A stretch of DNA of 64,000 nt from JAJYVT01 sp035534455 (GTDB taxonomy: Bacteria > Actinomycetota > Acidimicrobiia > Acidimicrobiales > RAAP-2): the NCBI GenBank assembly GCA_035534455.1, contig DATLRV010000032.1:1-64000 (forward strand), in the 5' to 3' direction. The notes under the pieces are model-generated. The model saw nothing but the letters and a program-made list of their open reading frames with translations, was not told the origin of the DNA and did not search any database. Positions 58,890 to 64,000 of the stretch are shown piece after piece; the first letter of the stretch is position 1, and each line of letters begins with the position of its first letter. Both the position numbers and the translations under genes were made by a program.

Positions 58890-61804
58890 GCCAGCGGGCG
58901 GAGGGCGCGAGCGGGCCGCTGTTCCTGCTCGATGCCATGTCGCTCGCGTTCCGGGCGTTCTTCGCGCTGCCGCCCGACCTCGCGACGGCGTCCGGCACCG
59001 TCACGAACGCGTTGCACGGGTTTGTGGGCATGCTCGTGAACATCGTGCGCGATCACCAGCCGAGCGCGCTGGCAGTCGCCTTCGACCTGCCCGGTGACAC
59101 GTTCCGCCACGAGCTCGTCGACGACTACAAAGGGGGGCGGGCGGAGACGCCGGACACCCTGCTGCCGCAGTTCGGCATGATCCGCGAGGTCCTGACCGCG
59201 CTCAACGTCCCCCAGCTCGGCGTGCCGGGCTACGAGGCGGACGACGTCCTCGCGACGCTCGCGACCGAGGCGCGCGACCGGGGATGCGACGTCGTCGTGG
59301 TCACGGGCGACCGGGACTGCTTCCAGCTCGTGGAGGACCCCCACGTGCGGGTGCTCTACAACAAGCGCGGCGTCAGCGACTACGACCTCTACGACGAGGC
59401 GGGGATCGTGGCGCGCACCGGCGTGCCGGCGAGGGAGTACCCGGTACTCGCCGCGCTGCGGGGCGACCAGTCCGACAACCTGCCCGGCGTCCCGGGCGTC
59501 GGCGAGAAGACGGCCGCCAAGCTGGTCCTCACCTACGGGGACCTCGACCGGATCTTCTCGCACCTCGGCGAGCTCTCGCCGAAGCTGCGTGAGAACCTCG
59601 CTGCCCACGAAGCGCAGGTCCGTGCCAACGCGACCGCGACCCCGCTCGTGCGCGATGTGCCGCTGGACGTGGCCGTCGACCAGCTGGAGCTCGGCGGGTG
59701 GGACCTCGACACCGTGAAGGACGTCTTCGAGCGCTACGAGCTGCGGACGGTGTGGCGGCGCACGGTGCCGCTGCTCGCCGAAGGCCGCTTCGGCCCGCCG
59801 AAGGAGGGCTCGGCGCTGCCGGAGACAGGCGCAACGACTGCGGGCGCGCCAGGCGCCGGCGGCGCGCAGGCGGTCGCCGACGCGGCAGCGGTGGTCGAGG
59901 TGCACGTCGAGCTCGCCGCGGAGGTCGGCGCGCTCGTCCCAAAGGACGCGCCGGCTGCTGTCGCGGCGATCGAGGCGCTGGCATCGGCAGCCGGGGCACG
60001 GCTGGCGGCGGGGGACGCCGGCGGCTCCGGGAGCACCGGTGGGGCCCTCGTCGCGGTCGGGCGCTGGGACGGGCTCCCGGGCCGCTCGACCCTCCGGGGT
60101 GTCGCCGTGGTCGACCCCGTCCCGCCAGGGCAGGGGGTATGGCTCACCGGCCCGCTGCTGGCGGATGCAGCGGTCGAGGCCGCGCTCAGTGCGCTCCTCG
60201 ACGGCGTGCCCGTGGCGGGGCACGGCGTGAAGGAGCTCCTCCGGTCCCTCCTCCCGCTCCAGGTCGACTGCATGGGGCTCGTGATGGACACCGAGGTTGC
60301 CGCGTACCTCCTCGACCCGTCGACGGGCGACTACGGGATCGACGCGGTGCTCCGCGCGACCGGGGGCGCGACGACGGGCGCCGGCCCGGCGAACGACGGC
60401 GCCGCTGTGGGGGCGCCCGGGTCCGGGCAGCTCTCCCTCGACGACGCGGTCGAAGCCGCCGGCCTGTCCGACGGGGCCGGGGCCGGCGTCGGGGAAGCAG
60501 TCGACGCGGCGCTCGCCGTCGCCGACGGGGTCTCGATCGCCGTCGCGGTGCCCCGGCTCTTCGCCCGGCTCGATGCCGAGGACCTGCGCGCGCTGCACGA
60601 CGGCGTCGAGCTCCCGCTCGTCCGCGTGCTCGCGCGCATGGAGGTCGCGGGCATTCGCGTCGACGTCGACGAGCTCCGCCGGCTGACGGGGGACCTCGCC
60701 TCGGAGTGCAAGACGCTGGTGGACGAGATCCACCGTCTGGCAGGTCACGACTTCAACGTCAACTCGACGCCGCAGCTGCGCACCGTCTTGTACACAGAGC
60801 TCAGCCTCGCACCCGGGCGAAAGACCAAGACCGGGTACTCCACTGACGCCGCGACGCTCGAGACCCTGCGCGAGGCGCACCCGCTCGTCGATCAGCTGCT
60901 GCGGTACCGGGAGCTCGAGAAGCTCCGCTCCACCTACGGCGAGACGCTCCTGGCCGAGGTCGCGCCGGACGGCCGCATCCACGCGTCGTTCCGCCAGACT
61001 GTCGCGCGCACCGGCCGGATCTCCTCGGAGCATCCGAACCTGCACAACATCCCGACGCGGCGCGAGACGGGTTCGCAGTTCCGCCGCGCGTTCGTCCCTG
61101 CCCCCGGGTGCCGCTTCCTCGTGGCCGACTACGACCAGGTCGAGCTCCGCGTGATCGCGCACCTCTCGGGCGACCCGGGCCTGGTGGAGGCGTTCGGCAC
61201 GGGCCAGGACATCCACCGGGCGGTCGCCGCCGGCGTCTACGGCGTGCCGGCCGACGAGGTCACCAAGGACCAGCGCGACCGGGCGAAGATGGTCTCCTAC
61301 GGCCTCGCCTACGGCATGGAGTCATTCGGGCTCGCCAGGCGGCTGTCGACGAGCCAGGAAGAGGCCGGCGAGATCATGGAGCGGTACTTCGCGGCGTTCC
61401 CGAGGGTCCGGCGGTACATGCTCGAGACGGTCGCCGAAGCCCGCGAGCGCGGCTACACCCGGACCGAGATGGGCCGGAAGCGGCCCCTCCCGGACCTCCA
61501 CGACCGCAACTTCCAGCGCCGCACCGCGGCGGAGCGCCAGGCGATGAACGCCGGCATCCAGGGGCTCGCGGCGGACATCTTCAAGGTGGCGCTCGTCAAG
61601 CTCGACCGGGCCCTCGAGCGCGGCGGGATGCGGAGCCGGCTCGTCCTCCAGGTTCACGACGAGGTGATCGTGGAGGCCGACGGCGGCGAGGAGGCGACCG
61701 TCGCCGAGCTCACGCGCGACGCGCTCACCCACGCCGTCGACCTCTCGGTCCCGCTCGAGGTCACCATGGCCTGGGGGGACTCCTGGGCGGTGAAGGGCGG
61801 CTGA
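58886..61804 (+). CDS. polA: DNA polymerase I
   Basis: 972 residues, longer than the usual 880-900. N-terminal 5'-3' exonuclease (1-300; GYEADDVLATLA, TGDRDCFQLV, GDQSDNLPGVPGVGEKTA). The middle exonuclease-like domain lacks a DxE motif and carries Ala/Gly-rich inserts (about 310-370 and 490-550), so proofreading is probably lost. Polymerase motifs: A in VADYDQVELRVIAHLSGD, B in RDRAKMVSYGLAYGMESFG, C in QVHDEVIVEADG. GTGA overlap with pdtaR. Confidence 0.97.
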   Translation: MSQRAEGASGPLFLLDAMSLAFRAFFALPPDLATASGTVTNALHGFVGMLVNIVRDHQPSALAVAFDLPGDTFRHELVDDYKGGRAETPDTLLPQFGMIREVLTALNVPQLGVPGYEADDVLATLATEARDRGCDVVVVTGDRDCFQLVEDPHVRVLYNKRGVSDYDLYDEAGIVARTGVPAREYPVLAALRGDQSDNLPGVPGVGEKTAAKLVLTYGDLDRIFSHLGELSPKLRENLAAHEAQVRANATATPLVRDVPLDVAVDQLELGGWDLDTVKDVFERYELRTVWRRTVPLLAEGRFGPPKEGSALPETGATTAGAPGAGGAQAVADAAAVVEVHVELAAEVGALVPKDAPAAVAAIEALASAAGARLAAGDAGGSGSTGGALVAVGRWDGLPGRSTLRGVAVVDPVPPGQGVWLTGPLLADAAVEAALSALLDGVPVAGHGVKELLRSLLPLQVDCMGLVMDTEVAAYLLDPSTGDYGIDAVLRATGGATTGAGPANDGAAVGAPGSGQLSLDDAVEAAGLSDGAGAGVGEAVDAALAVADGVSIAVAVPRLFARLDAEDLRALHDGVELPLVRVLARMEVAGIRVDVDELRRLTGDLASECKTLVDEIHRLAGHDFNVNSTPQLRTVLYTELSLAPGRKTKTGYSTDAATLETLREAHPLVDQLLRYRELEKLRSTYGETLLAEVAPDGRIHASFRQTVARTGRISSEHPNLHNIPTRRETGSQFRRAFVPAPGCRFLVADYDQVELRVIAHLSGDPGLVEAFGTGQDIHRAVAAGVYGVPADEVTKDQRDRAKMVSYGLAYGMESFGLARRLSTSQEEAGEIMERYFAAFPRVRRYMLETVAEARERGYTRTEMGRKRPLPDLHDRNFQRRTAAERQAMNAGIQGLAADIFKVALVKLDRALERGGMRSRLVLQVHDEVIVEADGGEEATVAELTRDALTHAVDLSVPLEVTMAWGDSWAVKGG

Positions 61805-61850
61805 CCGCCGGCGCCTGTGACGCTGCGGGAGGCCTCGCCGCGGTTGCTGT

Positions 61851-61979
61851 TAGCCTGTAGTGCCTGGCCGGCGCCGGCGGTCAGGACCATTCCTCGAGCG
61901 TTGCGGCTCCGGCGCGGTCGCCGTGTCGTCCCTCGGGCCCCCCGAGAGCGGGCACAGCCACGAAAGCGAGCAGTCCCAG
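61851..61979 (+). promoter_or_regulatory. rpsA promoter hexamer and leader
   Basis: TAGCCT at 61851-61856 predicts a start near 61863, leaving about 115 nt of leader before ATG 61980. An in-frame GTG at 61860 would add 40 residues unlike S1. A long leader fits autoregulation by S1, as known in other bacteria. Confidence 0.4.
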
Positions 61980-63533
61980 ATGTCCGACGAGCAATCCTCC
62001 ACCCTCCTCGCACCGCCCCGGCGTCCGGCCCTGTCCGACGAGGCCATGGGCAGCTTCGACGAGGAAGGCGTGTACCAACCTCGAGCGATCGTCGAGGACG
62101 ATCTCTCCGGCCAGTCCCTCGAGGACCTCATGGCGGGCACCATCGTCGAGTTCGACGACGGCGACCTCGTCGAGGGCACCGTGGTCAAGATCGACCGCGA
62201 CGAGGTCCTGCTCGACATCGGCTACAAGTCCGAGGGGGTCATCCCCTCGCGCGAGCTCTCCATCCGCAACGACGTCGCCCCGACAGAGATCGTCTCGCTC
62301 GGCGACCAGGTCGAGGCGCTCGTCCTCCAGAAGGAGGACAAGGAGGGCCGGCTCATCCTTTCCAAGAAGCGCGCCCAGTACGAGCGCGCCTGGGCGACCA
62401 TCGAGAAGCTGAAGGACGCCGACCAGGTCGTGAAGGGCCCGGTCATCGAGGTCGTCAAGGGCGGTCTCATCGTCGACATCGGGCTGCGCGGCTTCCTCCC
62501 GGCGTCGCTCGTCGAGCTGCGCCGTGTCCGAGAGCTCCAGCCCTACGTCGGGCGCGTCATCGAGGCGAAGATCATCGAGCTCGACCGGAACCGCAACAAC
62601 GTGGTGCTGTCACGGCGCGCGTGGCTCGAGGAGGCCCAGAAGGAGCAGCGCGGCGACTTCCTCGCCAACCTCAAGCCCGGCGAACGCCGGCGCGGCACGG
62701 TGTCCTCGGTCGTCAACTTCGGCGCTTTCGTCGACCTCGGCGGGATGGACGGGCTCGTCCACGTCTCCGAGCTGTCCTGGAAGCACGTCGACCATCCGTC
62801 GTCGGTCGTCCAGGTGGGCGACGAGATCACCGTCGAGGTGCTCGACGTCGACCTCGAGAAGGAGCGGATCAGCCTGTCGCTCAAGGCCACGCAGACCGAT
62901 CCCTGGCAGGAGTTCGCCGACAGCCACGAGGTCGGCCAGCTCGTCTACGGCCGGATCACCAAGCTGGTCCCGTTCGGTGCCTTCGTCCAGGTGGGCGACG
63001 GCATCGAAGGGCTCGTGCACATCTCGGAGATGGCGGCGCACCACGTCGACCTGCCCGAGCAGGTGGTGAGCCCCGGCGAGGAGCTGTGGGTGAAGATCAT
63101 CGACATCGACCTCCAGCGCCGCCGGATCAGCCTCTCGATCAAGCAGGCCGCGGAGGGCGGCGAGGTCTCCGAGGAGTACCGCGAGGCGTTCGGTGAGCAC
63201 GCCTACGACGCCGAGGGCAACTACATCGGCGCCTACGAGTACGGCGACGCCGGCGAATTCACCCCCGAGACCGAGGCGCAGGCGGCATGGGCGGACTACG
63301 CGGGACACACCGGTGGCGCTCCGGCCGAGGGGACAGCCGACCCGGGGGCGACAGGAGCTGCCGGCGGATCGATCGAGACCGAAGCGGCGGCCGGCGCCCC
63401 GGAGGCCACCCTTCCAGCAGAGACGGTCTCCGAGGCTGGTGAGCCCGAGGCTGGTGAGCCCGAGGCTGGCGAGCCGACGCTCGCCGGATCCGAGGCGGCC
63501 GCCCAGGAGCACGAGGAGCAGCCGGGGTCCTGA
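61980..63533 (+). CDS. rpsA: 30S ribosomal protein S1
   Basis: 517 residues. Four S1 domains (start points at about 35, 120, 205 and 290; GTVVKIDRDEVLLDIGYKSEGVIP, GPVIEVVKGGLIVDIGLRGFLPAS, GTVSSVVNFGAFVDLGGMDGLVHVS, GRITKLVPFGAFVQVGDGIEGLVHIS). Binds mRNA on the small subunit. The acidic tail has a 15-nt triplicate encoding EAGEP units (63432-63476). ATG 61980 chosen as MSDEQSS is the normal style of actinobacterial S1 N-terminus. Confidence 0.95.
   Translation: MSDEQSSTLLAPPRRPALSDEAMGSFDEEGVYQPRAIVEDDLSGQSLEDLMAGTIVEFDDGDLVEGTVVKIDRDEVLLDIGYKSEGVIPSRELSIRNDVAPTEIVSLGDQVEALVLQKEDKEGRLILSKKRAQYERAWATIEKLKDADQVVKGPVIEVVKGGLIVDIGLRGFLPASLVELRRVRELQPYVGRVIEAKIIELDRNRNNVVLSRRAWLEEAQKEQRGDFLANLKPGERRRGTVSSVVNFGAFVDLGGMDGLVHVSELSWKHVDHPSSVVQVGDEITVEVLDVDLEKERISLSLKATQTDPWQEFADSHEVGQLVYGRITKLVPFGAFVQVGDGIEGLVHISEMAAHHVDLPEQVVSPGEELWVKIIDIDLQRRRISLSIKQAAEGGEVSEEYREAFGEHAYDAEGNYIGAYEYGDAGEFTPETEAQAAWADYAGHTGGAPAEGTADPGATGAAGGSIETEAAAGAPEATLPAETVSEAGEPEAGEPEAGEPTLAGSEAAAQEHEEQPGS
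63432..63476 (+). repeat. 15-nt triplicate in rpsA
   Basis: GAGGCTGGTGAGCCC three times with one change, encoding EAGEP repeats in the disordered tail of S1. Confidence 0.85.
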
Positions 63534-63554
63534 CCCTCCCCTGAACAGGGAGGG
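63534..63554 (+). terminator. Hairpin after rpsA overlapping the next ribosome site
   Basis: CCCTCCC (63534-63540), 7-nt loop, GGGAGGG (63548-63554). It starts at the rpsA stop and its right arm is part of the GGGAGGGGG ribosome site of the next gene. Either a terminator or a switch hiding that site. Confidence 0.45.
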
Positions 63555-63567
63555 GGAACGAATCGCC

Positions 63568-64000
63568 GTGCTCGCCGACCAGCGGGCGGCGCCCGCCCGG
63601 ATGCGATGGCGCGTGTGCCTGCTCGACGCCGGCCCGCTCGCGCTCGCAGGCGCCGTCGCCAACGGCGGGAGCGTGGTCGTCACCGTGGCGCTCGCGCGGC
63701 TCCTCGTCGCTCGCGACTACGGCGCGCTCAATCAGCTCATCGGCGTCTTCTTCGTGGTGTCGACGCCGGGCTCGGCGGTGCTCGTCGGCGTCGTGCGTCG
63801 TGTGACTCGATGGATGGGAGATCTCGACGCCGTCGCGCGCTGGGGCGCCGCGTTGCACCGGCGGGCGATGCTGGCGCTCGTCGCCTTCGGGGGCACCGTG
63901 GTCGCCGTCGGACCGCAGCTCGCACGGTTGCTCGGCCGCTCCGACACCCTGGGCGTCGACGCGATCGCGATCGCCGGCGCCGTGTGGGTGCTCCTCTGCA
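63568..64000 (+). CDS. Flippase-like polytopic membrane protein, N-terminal fragment
   Basis: 144 codons, cut by the window end. GTG 63568 with GGGAGGGGG upstream. Hydrophobic segments and the phrases VTVALARLLVARDYGALNQLIGVFF and VLVGVVRRVTRWMGD are typical of MATE/Wzx polysaccharide transporters. It would move lipid-linked sugars across the membrane. Call made from the first third only. Confidence 0.7.
   Translation, partial: MLADQRAAPARMRWRVCLLDAGPLALAGAVANGGSVVVTVALARLLVARDYGALNQLIGVFFVVSTPGSAVLVGVVRRVTRWMGDLDAVARWGAALHRRAMLALVAFGGTVVAVGPQLARLLGRSDTLGVDAIAIAGAVWVLLC

Noticed and set aside
58355..61216. 953-codon minus-strand frame opposite polA
   Set aside because: Antisense shadow of pdtaR and polA; no recognisable family.
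61860..61979. GTG 61860 as rpsA start
   Set aside because: Only 3 nt from the TAGCCT hexamer, so it would lie upstream of the predicted transcript start; residues added are unlike S1.

Overview
The window is about 72% GC by eye and almost fully coding, with many GTG starts and 4-nt ATGA/GTGA gene overlaps. It carries a mycothiol synthase gene, an ANTAR-type pdtaR next to polA and rpsA, and a secreted protein ending in GYWLVAADGGVFTFG-type repeats. Together these point to a high-GC actinobacterium, most likely of the class Acidimicrobiia. This is inferred from gene content; no 16S gene is present.

Layout. 1-7.4 kb: aa3-type cytochrome c oxidase (cupredoxin, subunits II, I and III, a 34-residue membrane peptide, CtaG) facing a convergent ctaB-sco-membrane protein operon. 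7.5-15 kb: DUF948, ruvX, mltG, aroE, rodA and a DUF151 nuclease, then a second SEDS gene on the other strand. 14.9-21.8 kb: ppk1, a UPF0104-type membrane protein, a polyprenol-phosphate mannosyltransferase and an OmpR-type two-component system. 21.7-28.6 kb: menaquinone genes menF and menG with a MaoC hydratase, a VIT-family transporter, mshD, nth, and a VapBC-like pair whose PIN toxin has lost most acidic residues. 28.7-44.7 kb: histidine genes (hisD-B-H-A-F, later hisI) and tryptophan genes (trpE, ygfZ, trpC-F-B-A), separated by a PspC/DUF1707/histidine kinase/NarL cluster, a dienelactone hydrolase and a GroES-like gene. 44.8-52.7 kb: the secreted beta-helix protein, a peroxiredoxin with an in-frame TGA, a double-GNAT protein and a type II fatty-acid operon (fabD-fabG-acpP-fabF). 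52.7-64 kb: a molybdopterin oxidoreductase, tRNA-Leu(CAA) beside a LAGLIDADG homing endonuclease gene, a cupin gene, menC, pdtaR, polA, rpsA and the start of a flippase-like gene cut by the window end.

The most notable feature is at 46819-47283. A PrxQ/Bcp-type peroxiredoxin has TGA exactly where its peroxidatic Cys codon should be. The frame is otherwise intact, the PxxxTxx(C/U) motif and catalytic Arg are kept, and a 7-bp hairpin with a G in its 5-nt loop starts 14 nt downstream. It reads as a selenoprotein gene that standard calling would truncate. A second theme is a TAnnnT hexamer 6-9 nt upstream of many start codons, the signature of leaderless transcription; several start codons here were chosen from it.
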